From Aphrophora alni (lineage: Eukaryota; Arthropoda; Insecta; Hemiptera; Aphrophoridae), in assembly GCA_963513935.1 (NCBI GenBank), contig OY740765.1, forward strand, positions 78,341,054 to 78,405,053: 64,000 nt of DNA. Reading direction: 5' to 3'. Shown here one piece after another: positions 22,807-35,515 of the stretch (position 1 is its first letter; every line of letters begins with the position of its first letter). The notes under the pieces are model-generated. The model did no database searches and had not been told where the DNA came from. It saw only the letters and a list, made by a program, of their open reading frames with translations. A program made the translations under genes and the position numbers.

Positions 22807-24053
22807 TACAAAGTGATTCAAAATTACACAGCAATATTTCTAGAGCGGATTTTAAAGCTAAAAATAAGAAATAAAGTTTATATAAACTAGGTTCGGAAAC
22901 GCTTCGTTTTTTGTCTGACGGCCATTTTGTGTTTTTACAAAAAATATTTTAGCTTTGGAGTGAAGATTTGTTATATACATTATTTATGTAATCTTCTAAA
23001 CCAGTATAAAAGAAAACAACATTTTTAAAATGACGGAGATTAAATTGTTTAATGTTAACTATCTCAAAAACAATACAAAAAAGAAACAAACTATTTTTCT
23101 CTTTAAAAAATATTCCTTTTTAAATTTGCTCGTAGGTCAAAGGATAATTTAGTTTTCGACAAAAAACTAAAACAATAATATCTTGGTATTTGTCTACATA
23201 ACCCAAATTAGCCTTAACTGATAGCCTATATTATGTAATTATGATAATTGTTAATAATAATATCCATTGTCTAGAAATGTTCAAAACCTAAAATGTTTTC
23301 CTTAAGAGTTTCAAAATAGCGTCTGGTGTTTTAATAAATCTACTGATTAAATATTTTATTCCCATAAGTTAACAATAAGAGCTTATCTGTTTTCTATTTA
23401 TTTTATTTGTGTTTGTACAAATTTAGTTTGTAACTTTCATTTATTAATATACAATTTTACAAACCTATTGGAACGTTTAAAAACAAAATATTTAAATTAG
23501 TATTAAAGTCGCCATTTTGAAAATGTTAAGGAAAACTTTTCATTTTTGGTACATTTCTGGGCAATTGATTACAATAATAATATTAACAACTATCAAAGTT
23601 CCATAATATTTCAGTTTTCAGCTATCTTGGGTGTTGTATAAATTACCAGCAAATTATGTTTTCAGTTTTTTGTCGACATCTTGGTAATCCTATGATCTGC
23701 AGAAAAAAGTGTAAAGCATTTTGTTTTTACGTTAAAAGAGGAAAATCTTTTGCTTATATTAAATATTTTGTAATATTAATGGTTTTTGAGATATTCGACA
23801 TTAAACATATTTAACGTCCTCCATTTTGAAAATGTAGAAAATAAAGTCTTAGTTTTCTGCTATAAGGTTACATGAATAATGCGTATACAAAATCATCACT
23901 TAATATGATGATTTGTAAAAATATAAAATGGCCGAAAGACGGAAAACAAAGCGTTTCCGGATTTATCTGTAGGCTATATAAACTTTTTCTTAATTTTAGC
24001 TCTAGAATCAGTTCCCAAAATATTAGCGTGCAATTTTGAATTACTCTGTATAA
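22807..24053. mobile_element. 1.25-kb imperfect palindrome (fold-back element)
   Basis: The left half (22807 to about 23345) matches the reverse complement of the right half (about 23480-24053) almost from end to end. Matching pairs include TACAAAGTGATTCAAAATTA / TACAGAGTAATTCAAAATTG at the tips; GGAAACGCTTCGTTTTTTGT / GGAAACGCTTTGTTTTCCGT; GGCCATTTTGTGTTTTTACA / GGCCATTTTATATTTTTACA; GTTTAATGTTAACTATCTCA / GTTTAATGTCGAATATCTCA; TCGACAAAAAACTAAAACA / TCGACAAAAAACTGAAAACA; and AGAAATGTTC with TTTTCCTTAA nearer the centre. The tips begin TA...TA, so a TA target duplication (Tc1/mariner-type MITE) is possible. No transposase ORF inside. Confidence 0.8.
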
Positions 24054-24584
24054 ACATCTTCAAATTCTCGTTTCATTTAGGTTTTAACATTATTGTCATT
24101 TACTTTTCGTGTGGTAGGAATAATAAATTTTCAAATTTCAACAGAAATTGATCGAAACCATTTTGGTCCATTTTAAGGTATTCGAATTTTTAAAACGGTA
24201 TATGTTTTAAATAAAACACTTTAATTTTTTTAACAATAATTTACAAATCTTCAACTTTTTTTAGAGATGGCGATTAATATGTTTTGTTTACATCTCTTAC
24301 AGGATACATTTCACCAAAGTTAGATCAAAATAGATACAACCAGTTGTGATAAAATCGGAATTATTACTTTTAACTTTATGCCACCTACCTAATTAGGATA
24401 TTTCCTCTGTTTGTGCTATGTTTTGTCCATGGATGTGTGAGAAAATGTGTGCCATGTTTATGTATTTGTTGTTATTATTATGTAGGCACCTAACTGAGCA
24501 TATTATGTCCATCATATTTTGAACTCTTGAATATAATATAGAATGGTTATTTAGTCATTTCTGATTCATTGGAGTCTATTGTTT

Positions 24585-25350
24585 GAATTTAAAGTTAAGT
24601 AATATAATAATAACACAAAATATAATAATTATTATTTATTTACAGTGTTTGAAGTTAAGTTACGAAATACAATTATTACCATTTGTAGTCACCGTTTGAC
24701 GTTAAGTTGTGTAATATAATAATTATTATTTGTTTACACTGTTTGTGGCCAAGTTCCACATTAACAATTATAATTATTTCTTTACACTTTTAGAGGTTAA
24801 ATTACTAAATATAATTTTATTGTTAATATTTGTTTACACTGAGGTAAACTAGTTAATTATAATTATTATTATTTGTTTAAATTGATCGAGGTTAAATTAA
24901 TAAATATTATAATTTACTGTTTATCCTATCTGAGGTTAAGTTACGTAATATAATAATAATATTATTTGTTCACACTGTTTGAGTTTAATTACTAAATGTA
25001 ATAATTTTATTTATTTACACTGTCTGAGGTTAAGTTGCGTAATATTATAATTATTATGTATTTACACTCTTTCAGCTAAAGATACTTTATATAGTAACAT
25101 TTATTTGTTTACATTCTTTGAAGTCAAGTTAATTAATATAATAATTACTATTTTTTACACTGTTTAAAGTTCTGTTTCTCAATATATCAATAATTATTTG
25201 TTTACACTGTTTGAAGTTAAATTACTTAATATTATTATTATTTGTTGTCACTGTTAGAGGTCAAGTTGTTTAATATAATAAAAATTATTACATGTTGTCA
25301 CTGTTTGAGGTTAAGTTACATAATATAATTATTATTATTTGGTTACATAA
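24585..25350. repeat. Tandem array, ~48-bp period, about 16 units
   Basis: The unit is roughly CACTGTTTGAGGTTAAGTTA, then CTTAATATAATAATTATTAT, then TTGTTTA. GAGGTTAAGTT-like anchors fall near 24647, 24693, 24741, 24931, 25023, 25209, 25253 and 25303 among others. Divergence is mainly in the AT-rich half. Confidence 0.85.
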
Positions 25351-28159
25351 TTATTGTTGCCCCATTAAAATTAACGCTCTATTCAAACACAAATTGAAAT
25401 GGAATTTAACCAAAATCGTTTATTTCAAAATAACCAAAAACCCTGATATATTTTTTTATCTAATCATGTTGGCCTAAATCGGTATTGACCTATAAATTCT
25501 CAAATACCCATCTACAAATATCATTCAGGCTCAAAATTTAGGAAGGAAGATGACATTGGACAAAAATAAACATTTCAACTTTCTAACGAATTTTTTAAAC
25601 TGATTATTTATTAACATTTGCTAAGATTTGCCTCTAAGGACCCAGCAAAGTTTAAGAAATATCTGTTCAGAAGATAGACTATAGGTTAAAAAAGATAAAC
25701 TAAACATAGTCGAAATTAGAATATCTCAAAATCGGCTTAAAACAGTTACTGGGAAACCGTATAACTGTACTTCACTTGTGATTTGACACATTGATTTGGA
25801 ATATTAATTTTATATTTTACAAAAAATTGATCGAAATAGGATGTGTTGATTTTAAAACATTTATCACTTATAATTGCGCGTATGGTTCAGATTCCCATTT
25901 TAATTTAATTTCCAAACCGGCATTTTTGTTTCAGTCCATGTTTGTGTGATTTTGTTTCAGTCCATTTAATATTTTAGAAAATATTGATATAAATCGTTAG
26001 AGCAAATTTTGAGAAAATCGAAATTTTTAGTTTTTGTCAACCTTCAAATTAGCTTTGAAAAAAGAAGATGATAACTTATGCCTAATCTCGACATTCGGTA
26101 AAATATCTCCAAACACCAAATTTGATCAAAAATCTATCCACACGTTTCACGTTTAGGCACTAGGAGAGAGATGATTATTAAAAAAATCAAAACACTTTTT
26201 GGGGCTCAAAATTAAAAATCGATTTTTATCGTATCATTAAATATGATACACCTATATAAGGTGTATGTGAGAAAGTAATCACTAAGTAGATATGGTATGA
26301 ATGGTGCAATAAGTTTACAAATTTTAATAGCTTGACATTTCTATGGGAAGTTGTACTTCACGTTTGACAGACTTTGTCTAGGATTAGGTACTTGATTTTG
26401 TCCAGTTTAATTACCCATATTTAGGATCAAACTGAAATTAAAACCAAAAGGAAAATAAATAAAACTCTAACTGAGGGAATTGCTTCGTAATAACGTCTAC
26501 GCTGTAATGTTTATCAGTAATAAAATTGTTTACATGCTAAAGATTGAAACAAAGACCAAGATATTTTGTTTTAGATAATCACTTCAACGAGCTATACTAG
26601 TAGAAAATTCAACCACCAAATGAACGAAAACATAACCATCCATACACATACTTTATTTGTGCAATACAAATACAAGACGACTTTTCAAAATCCTCCGTTG
26701 ACACATGCACACAAATAATTGACTGAACCATGACTCACAAAACTGAGATATTATGATATTATTATGACACAACCCCAGCGTCAGAAGGGTTTGTATGCAT
26801 GTGGCAGTTGAGGAAAAGGTGTAAGTAAAGTGTGTATTTTGGAGGGTTGTGTTTTCATTCGTTTGGTAATTGTTTTAGATAATTTGGTCAAAAAATACAT
26901 TTTAAATCTTATCATTTTTTGGGGGGAAAGGCTTAAATCAAAAAAATTTCAAATAATTCGACAAAATTTAAAAAGGTGTAGAATTAAAATAGAAGACTAT
27001 TTTCTATAAGACTTTTCGATAAAATGGAACTTTACGGTATTTTCTGGAAAAACTCTTGGAACCGACCAAAATGAAAGTGTGAAAACCGTAATGTAAACAG
27101 CTATCTTTTTTTACAAAAAAAATAAATAAAAAATACAAGAGTAAATATATCTTATTTTTGACCAAACTATATAAAACAACATTTTCCTGTTATTTTTTAT
27201 CAATTTGTTATGTAAATAAATTTTTTAACAATTTTATAAATATTTGAAACCTAGAGTTATTCCAAGGTTTGACATAATTAGGTTAGATTATTTTAGGTAT
27301 ACACGTCTTCAGATACTTTCAGTGTGTTGTTATCGGGTCTTACATTTTGGAAAAATGCTAATAACATGCTCAAGGAGAAAAGAGTAATGAGATTAATTAC
27401 TTTAACAAATTATGTTAAGCACTGTAATACATGAACACCATAATTATGAATATTTTATTTATGACGTTTACATTAGGAATGTACAAAATTTCATAAAAAA
27501 GGGATAGAGCATAAAAAGTTTATAAAAAATTTCAATAAACAAATGTCAAAAATCTTTATTTTTTCCAATATTGTGTTTTTTTTAACAAATTATAATTTCA
27601 AAAATGGATGTCATTTGAGTCCAAATTTGGTTTACCCACTTTCTATGTAACTTTTACTGGTAAATTAGACCATATTTTGTACATTTTCTCAAAATGAAGG
27701 CTGTTTAACATTAGAAAAATTCACGATCGAAAAAAAATATTGCACTGTAACGACAACACTATGCACTCGTTTAATTTTATTGTAAACCGAGTAATTTATA
27801 AAACGAAAAATAAATAATTTCTTGGCGATTGACGATACCGACAAGTTTATTAATATAAGTTATGCCTTTCATTTGGGTCTCAGAAGTAAACGTTAAATGA
27901 AGTTGCGGTCAATTACCAAGCAATTATGTATTTATCGTTTTACTGATAATTCGATTATCTTTAAAAAGTTTGTCGTTTAAAGAGCAAAAATTGAGTAAAA
28001 TTTTCGATTTATTCGGCATTGAAAATTTACTTGTGACCATTTCGAAAACATACAAAACAACGTCTTGGTTTTTGGTATACTTGTAGGCTACATACAAAAT
28101 ACTTATACCAAATCTGGAGACAATATCTCAACCATTCCCGAAATTATAAATTTGTTTTA
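25351..28159. other. No supported gene
   Basis: AT-rich. Text such as CCAAATTTGATCAAAAATCT near 26120 belongs to the diverged interspersed repeat type. No ORF with family features. Confidence 0.5.
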
Positions 28160-28830
28160 AAAACTTACACACAGGCTAACAGTAAAGTGAAGCGTTTATG
28201 ACACTTTTTGTATACATCCCAATTTCGAAAGCCTGAAAAGGCTCCCTCCTCCGAGTGAGTGTCAAAATTTTCAAACGTAAACCTAAATTTTATTTTAAGA
28301 ATTCCATATAAAGTGTTATTTTAAAATTTGGCATTTTTTAAGCATTTGGAGAACCAAATCCAAAAATTTGTAAAATATAAATTAGCACTACAATTACTAG
28401 ATAAATCTTCCAAAGTGGTTAGAAATGTATAGGGTATACAATTATAATTTTTCTTGTGGAATCGGTTGTGACCCCTCAAAAAGACAAAAATTAATTTCCA
28501 ATATTCAAATTTTACAAAATTTTAAGGTGATTTCTTTAAAATTGTTGATTAGAAGCTTATTTTTACTATGGTTGAAAATAATATAGTTTTTAAAACTTTT
28601 GAAAGCCACTCCTAATATCTACTATACGGTTGTAGGCTATATATTTATTTTTAAAGAGCTAATTATAAAATCATTTTAAAATATGCTTTTATTTTAAATC
28701 CTGTAATGAAAAAAATTAAAATACATTTAATAATATTGACATACACTTTCTGGAGAAGGTGCTTTTTGGGCTTACGAAATTGGGCCGTTTATAAAAAGGT
28801 AGCGATTTTACTAATGGGTAGGGCCTACAA
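28160..28830. repeat. Probable fold-back repeat, strongly diverged
   Basis: CCCAATTTCGAAAGCCTGAA near 28228 matches the reverse complement of text near 28770 (CCCAATTTCGTAAGCCCAAA). The match extends inward through a GCTCCCTCCTCC / GCACCTTCTCC segment and loosely outward through CTTACACACAGGC / CTTATATTGTAGGC. Arms of about 130 bp surround a ~350-bp AT-rich centre. Weaker than the palindrome at 22807. Confidence 0.45.
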
Positions 28831-28839
28831 TATAAGTTC

Positions 28840-31130
28840 TTGTTTTCGATATGATTCGTTCAAAAGTGATTAAAACGCTCCCAGACTTTTTGTACATCCA
28901 GTATGACTATGTTGGCATGACATAATCTCTTTTTAAACTTTTGACGTAAAGCAGCAGCGGTTTAAAAGGGTATGCATGAATTTTTTTTTTAAACCTTATA
29001 AACTTGACGGCAATGTATGCGATATTGTTTTTCAACTATTTCTTGAGGTTCCTTTTTATTATTAATTTTGAGATTCGAATTTATTATTTGTGTCAACTTT
29101 GGTTAATTATGTTGTTGTTGTGATGATTATAAATTAGTTATAAAACTTAGACGAGTGACAATACACACTAGATGTGTTCTACTATAAATAAATAAATCAG
29201 TCATTTAAAGTGTATGTTGTGCCTATGATTTAGTTACAATTAAATAGTACACTCCTTTTCTTTAAAACTTTTACAGACTGCAGAAAAATAAATGTAGCAC
29301 ACTACAATATTGTACGTTACGAAGTACACTGTTCTGATGTAATAAAGTTTCTTAATTTATGTGAATTTTATGTCAAGTTAATTTTATTTTTTCGTAATTA
29401 CTTTGGGATATTATTATTATTTTTTTTTTACTTTCGTTTTGGTAGGCTATATTGGTTTTGGTTCATAATCCTAATTTACCATCAATATGTTATACAAATA
29501 GGTTGAATCGATTAAGACAAATTAATCATTTTATATCAGTACCAAACAAATATTTTATGTTATTTTATTAAAAACTCTCAAAATATTTAAGGGAAAATCC
29601 CGGCAAATTTGTTTTGTTACGATCATAAAATGTCGCAGAGAGCCATTTTTTAGCAAATCGAATTTTAGGAAAAGTATATTCGAATGAACTTTACATACAT
29701 AATTAGGTGCCAAAAAATCCTGGATACCAAATTCAATAAAATCGGTCAATGGTTTCTTAGAAATTAGTGCTGAATAAGACATTTTCTAAAAAAAAAAAAA
29801 AAAAAAAAACTCTTTTTTACTCACAAGGGACCTTTACTGATATTGCCCAATCCTTCCACCACTGACATGTAGTAAGAAAAAAAATACATATCTGTTTAAA
29901 GTATACATTGCTTGACATGGCCCTATACCATACATTATACTCCTTGGTATATGCTTAATAATATAAGATTCCATAACAGCATGCAAAACCGTGATCCTAG
30001 AAAGATTTTGAGAGTTTGTCGTTTACCAACAAGCTTACGTTAATTTAGACTAAGATGGCCTGAACCTTCTTATAGACGAATACTATGGTCGATGATTGTT
30101 CTTTAAACGTTAGGCCTCTGATAAGTTTAAATCACTTCAAATAAATCAACAAATTTCTAAATGAAAAACATTCGCACTATATTCACTACCGCGCGCGCGC
30201 GTATGTGCGTTGTGTTTTACACATACATATAAACACAACACAAGATTACACAATGAAATCTAAACTCCAAGACTGAGACAGTAGAAATGTTGAAAACATA
30301 CACTATTCTAAACAAGCATTGAAATCTCTGATTTTCAGTGGCGGTGCGACTGCCCAGAGGAATTGTAAGCTCCTCCCACTCCCCTTAATTTTAACCAATG
30401 AAAACAATGACCCCTTTCCTCCAATCAATGCAAATGTGGTGGACGGGGGTGGCTTCAATCAATGCTCTATATCTCATAGACATGAAAATGAAATACACAA
30501 ATAGCTTGTTTTAAATCAACAATAATAATCACGATAACATTAATTAAAAACAAAATATTATTTCATTTATTTGCAATAATTTGTTAAATAATTTTCATTT
30601 GTCGTTTCAAGGTCTTAGTGACTATTTTATAACAAATAGTCTTGTGTAATACTAGAGTTTATTTTTTCTTCGTTGTCAGCTAGATCCAGTTTAACTAGGG
30701 ATCGGGAACAATGTTGTAGGAGTGCTAAGATTATTTGCAAATTTCTTTAAGAGGGCTCAAAATATAAAATAATTACTGCGTCCATGTTTACTAATTTAGA
30801 TTTTATTAATTTCAAATACGTCATTTACACTCACAAGTTCTAGATGATATGAGAATTAATACTAGTTCATTGAACAATGGTGTAAAAATCATAACAAAAT
30901 GATACTATGTCAACCAAAATTGAACTACTGTGTGTATAAAATCGCTGTAAATTTATAAAAATTAACTAATTCATAAAATATCTTATAACTGATTGTCCAT
31001 TCTTTCATACTTTAATATATTGATGATGATATATAATTAAATATTATGCGAATTGTGTACTTGCATATCAAATACTCTGTACAGTATTTTTACCATTGTT
31101 GAGATCCTAGTTATTTGATAGCTCAAAATT
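28840..31130. other. No supported gene; simple-sequence runs
   Basis: Contains an A-run at 29788-29809 and a (CG)n run at 30189-30200. The rest is AT-rich with interspersed-repeat phrases near 29720. Confidence 0.5.
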
Positions 31131-31139
31131 TAGGGGAAA

Positions 31140-31590
31140 CAGGTTCTAAAACGAGTCAAGCCTCTAACGGATAAGCTTGGTTTTCGTAACAAACACTCGA
31201 CTATAGACCAAATATACAGAATGTCTCTAATCATAGAAAAGGAATTTGGAGATACTTTCTGGATGCTGCCCGAGGACTTCGATGAAATATGGCATAAAGG
31301 TCTTATTCTTAAACTAAGTAGAACTTAAACAGGTTCTGTCAATTTTATTACTGTCAATTACTTGAGTCATAGCTTAAAGGACATAAATATGTCGTTAAGT
31401 TATGACATATTGTGATGTTCTATCCCAATACAAGCAGGAGTACATAGGATATAATTTGTACTTGTTCACGGTAGATATACAGTTCGATAACAACACCATT
31501 GTCGCTTTGGTTCGAAATGCCAGATTGTGAATTTCAAGCTCAGGCAACTGGAAAACTTCAGAGAGATCTAAATCGAGTATCATGTATTAT
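31140..31590 (+). pseudogene. Jockey-like LINE reverse transcriptase fragment
   Basis: Plus-strand translation from about 31160 gives LTDKLGFRNKHSTIDQIYRM, then LIIEKEFGDTFW and FDEIWHKGLILKL. This follows the Jockey-clade RT pattern QxGFRxxHSTxxQ then FDxVWHxGLxxKL. Further on, YLFTVDI and NNTIVA near 31470 fit the segment just before the catalytic FADD box, which itself is not preserved. Stops and frame changes are present. The rest of the element is absent. Confidence 0.75.
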
Positions 31591-32129
31591 TGTGCGACAT
31601 CTCATTGTGTATTATACATAAATAATAAGCAAATATTGCTAATATGTGGGTTTGCGCTTTGAATTACTACGCCATACGCGGAAACAACACGTGCTTAAAA
31701 GAACAAATTCGCTCAAAAGTCGTCAAATTTATTGCCTAATTAGACGTAAATAGTAAATGGATCTTTATAACAAATCATTGCTGTTTCTAATGATCGTCAA
31801 ACCTATTTGGATCTTCGGAGATGTTTGGGGATGTTTGAACGTCTCAAACCGCTTGTTAAATGCAAAGAAGCCAAAATAGTGTCGTTCGCGAAATGACCCA
31901 TGCAAGATGGTACTAACGATTTACACTCAAAACCAGATCTTGTAGATAATAAGTTATCAAGGATTTCGCAATACTCCACCAAAAAGGTCACATGAACTTG
32001 AACGACAAAACTACAAGGTCGTAAGCAATATTGTATTACACATTTATGAACCTATTTGATTTACGCTTCATCACGTTTAATTTTACTTTCGTCATTTGCA
32101 TTACTTAATTAAGCGACAGCTTAAAATTG

Positions 32130-32260
32130 TAATAATTATATGTATTATATGTATATATGTATTATATGTATTATGTATAATGTATATATGTATGTATGTA
32201 CATTATGTATTATTATGTATAATGTATATATGTATTATAATTATAATGTATTATTATTAT
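32130..32260. repeat. ATGT/ATTATGT-type microsatellite
   Basis: Compound tract of TATGTATTATATGTA and TAATGTATATATG units. The 70-codon open frame over it (Ile/Cys/Tyr/Met repeats) is an artefact. Confidence 0.9.
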
Positions 32261-32280
32261 GATGTAAATAAACAAAATAA

Positions 32281-33370
32281 TTACAGACTTTTAAAAGTGG
32301 GAACATAAGAAGATTGTAAATTTTATTGAAATTACCGTACATGAATAACAACAAAGTTTTTGACTCGGTTATAGTTTTAAAAAAACTCAGTATTTCCATG
32401 ATTTATGGAGATCCTGTAAAAAAACCTTTAGCAGTACATTTTTTCACTTTTATTTGTAGTACATCAGTAATTCTCGAATCACACTTCACAGTTATTTTAT
32501 TTCCATCTTTACAAACAAATTTGCAAAGAACTCTTCTATACATACTACAGTATCCTCCCATAAGAAATACTGAGAAAACATATTAAAAACAACAATAAAA
32601 ATCGTCATTATCCCTTGAAAAAGTTTTCGTTTAAATATTGAAAATAAAAAAGCAGGTCCGATTTACATAAAGTTGTTACTAATGTCCACACGTCCTTGGA
32701 GTATTTTGTGGATTTGCTCTGAGATAGACTAGATCTGGAAAAAAAAATTATAATTTTGTTTTGATTTCATTTACAGATTTTAAAAAGTGGGAACATAAGA
32801 TATGATAGTACAAAAATAACGCAATTAAAAACTGTGATAGATTTTTATTTAGTTTATTTTAATAAAACTCAGTATTTCATTGATTTATCCTATCTTGCTA
32901 ATTAATTGTAGGTTATAAGATTTATTTATATATCTTTAACTTTATTTTTTAACATAATTAAGAACAATTATTTATTATATATAGTTCCAATTTGAATAGT
33001 ATGAGAGCTTTACGGTGGAAGGAAGGAGAATTGAGTCTGTACACCGATCGAACATTTAAATAGGAGCTCCTTTCCTCTGTCAGTAAAAAAAATAAAAATT
33101 GCACAAACCTTTCCAATTTTTCATTTTTTTGTGGAAAATATAAACGAAACAATAATCCTGGAGTATTTCAATGATTTTTTCTGTCTTGTTAATTTTAGGT
33201 TATAACATTTATTTATATATCTTTTACTTTATTTCTTAAATAAATAAGGTGAATGTTATGAATCGTGTTAAAGGTATGTTAAGGGAAGGACGCCGAAGTT
33301 ACACCTAAATTACTTCTTTCCTCCGACAGTAGAAAAACTGAACGTTGCACTAACCTTCCCCACCCTCACC
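32281..33370. repeat. Diverged tandem duplication, three partial copies
   Basis: TTTTAAAAGTGGGAACATAAGA at 32288 recurs near 32778, and AAACTCAGTATTTCCATGAT near 32385 recurs near 32866, so one unit is about 485 bp. AGTATTTCATTGATTT (32871) recurs at 33162, with GGTTATAAGATTTATTTATA / GGTTATAACATTTATTTATA and CTTTCCTCTGTCAGTA / CTTTCCTCCGACAGTA following in the same order. The region is thus built of partial copies at 485- and ~290-bp spacings. Noncoding. Confidence 0.7.
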
Positions 33371-34013
33371 ATCCTATCATAACTACAGTATCTCCCTAAA
33401 AAATTGTCATTTATTATTATTATTATTATTTTGTGATGATATTTTTCGATTTAAATCAAGCTCCTGTAAGGTGCTGCACAGACAATAAGCAACAGACAAC
33501 AGATGGCAATGACACCATTCCAAAAATACTTTTCTGCCTTTAAAACGAATATTTTCGCAAAAAATTAGACATCAATTTTGAACGACCTTTTATTTGCTAA
33601 TGAAATCAACTGCCAATTAAATTAATTTCCTTATGCATGGGCATGTTAAAAAGAATACGTTCAAAATAATAATGAATTCTGACCATAATTGCGACTACTT
33701 AGTGCATTTACAATTTTATTTTTGTATGATTAGTTGAAATTTCGTTTTAACCGTAACTCCGGTATTTACTGTCATTGGATGTTATACCCACTGGATTTTT
33801 CCCTTCACCTCTCACAATCAAATAATTAATTTCCTTATAAAAACACTTTACTTTGTATATTTACATTGATACAAGGAAATCACACATAAGCTTGTGCGTA
33901 GGAATAGTTCCGCCTGAACGTATCCAGGAATAGCCCATCTAGCAACGGTCCATCAGTTCCAGATGTTCAGGTGCTCACCACTACCGTCCGGGGACTATGA
34001 AACTGCACCGATA

Positions 34014-34319
34014 TTTTAGGTACGTTTGAAATGATGAAACTGCCCCGCTCATTAAAGAGGATCAAGAAGGGTCGCCTCGCCCCGAGCGCAATTTCGGTAG
34101 TATGTGTTTAAATTTAACCTCAATCAAGCATATAAGCCTGTAAGGTGAGGTTAGATTAGGTGAGGTTAGGTTAGGTCCTGTAGCATAACATGTAAAATAA
34201 AATTTTCAATATTATTTGGGCGCTCGGGGCAATTTCAGCATTTCTAGTCTTGCGATGCGACCCATCCTAATCCTCTTTAATAAGCGGGGCAGTTTCATCA
34301 TTTCATTACTTACTAAAAA
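34014..34319. mobile_element. Hairpin MITE with ~50-60-bp inverted arms
   Basis: GAAATGATGAAACTGCCCCG (from 34028) continues as CTCATTAAAGAGGATC and then GGGTCGC. The reverse complement is present at 34255-34304 with about 45 of 50 matches. Weaker similarity extends outward to TTTTAG at 34014 and CTAAAA at 34319. The GC-rich inner arms (CCCCGAGCGC / GCGCTCGGGGC) also pair. The interior has GAGGTTAGG-type runs. No ORF. The superfamily is unknown because no clear target duplication was found. Confidence 0.8.
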
Positions 34320-34329
34320 CCACCGCCCT

Positions 34330-35165
34330 TTTTGTTAGTCGGGCAAGAAGTCGGGAACGGTTTTGCATGTCCTATAAATGAAGAATTCTATCCATGTATT
34401 GATCGAGAAAACTAGTAAAACGTACTGTTATACCTGTACATCCGCGTAAAGATCGAGAGTTAGCTTACAAGTTATTGAATTTACTATGGGCCTTTGCGAC
34501 ATGAGATATTTTTTCTCCTGCCTACTCGAAACTGAATAAGAATGCAAAAGGGGAAGCTGCATGAGTGCATGAAACTCAGTACTATAGCTGAATCTGCAAC
34601 AGAGAGAATATTAAATGAGGAACATGCGATATCTTCTAGAACCTGTAGAGCGACTTGCCTTATCGCTTCTGAAACAAAAATAATTAGTGAAAATGTAAAA
34701 GAGAATATACGATTTTGTACATTTTGACCACGAACGGGGATTCAATGTGATAGGTACAACGGCCTTCTGTGCTTCTTTAAGAGTTGTGTCGTACTTCCCA
34801 AATGATATTAAAGTTGATATAGGGTATGAAGTGAGCCTATTAGTGCCAGTCCGTAATGAGTTCTCACAAACAGCTAACTGATTTGGTTCAAAATATGTTC
34901 CTAGGTTTTTTATTCTAAAATTGTTTTGGTGATATTTGCAGTTAAAATAAATAAATAAATCTGATTTTTTTCAAAATCGGGTTTTAAACCAACGCAAATT
35001 TGAATGTACTTTGGTTGAGTTCAGATGCCTAAATTTAACCACCCCGTAGTTGTCTTTCTTACGGACCTCGTAGTCGCCCTTGTTTTGAACTAAATTTCTT
35101 TAGTACTTGATAAGAATATGCTCTTTCCGCAACTCTATTTAATCTGAGACTGCACATTTGAGACA
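34330..35165. other. No supported gene
   Basis: Short open frames only, without recognisable families. Confidence 0.5.
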
Positions 35166-35169
35166 TCTT

Positions 35170-35515
35170 TCAATCATAACCTGGACTCTCTTAAGTAGTG
35201 ATGATAATTCACTAGGGGTGTTGGAGGTAAGAGTAATCGAGAAGATATATGACCCAGTTAGAGTAGGAGAAAGTGGAAAAGGGAAATTGAGGACTTAATC
35301 GAAGGGGCGAGGTGACTAGGTTATGTAACACGAGTGGAAAATAATAGAAAGCCAAATGTGATGTTTTGATGGCCAAAATAGATGGAAGACCAAGAAGAAG
35401 ATGGCTGCAGGATTCGGAAGAGGAGCTAAGAGGGATATTGGAGACAGGCTGCGACAGACCGAAGAGAATGGAAGCCAAAGACTCACCGTTGCCTGTAGTG
35501 TCGGCGGTGTGCTTT
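35170..35515 (+). pseudogene. LINE 3' coding end fragment
   Basis: Plus-strand text includes VIEKIYDPVR near 35235 and, at 35366-35480, KIDGRPRRRWLQDSEEELRG. This resembles the endings of many insect LINE polyproteins (GHVxRM, then GxRxxGRPxxRWxDxVxxDL). Frameshifts separate the pieces. It is a second, independent LINE scrap on the strand opposite to the 12-15 kb element. Confidence 0.65.

Noticed and set aside
32096..32308. Ile/Cys/Tyr-rich 70-codon open frame
   Set aside because: Product of an ATGT-type microsatellite.
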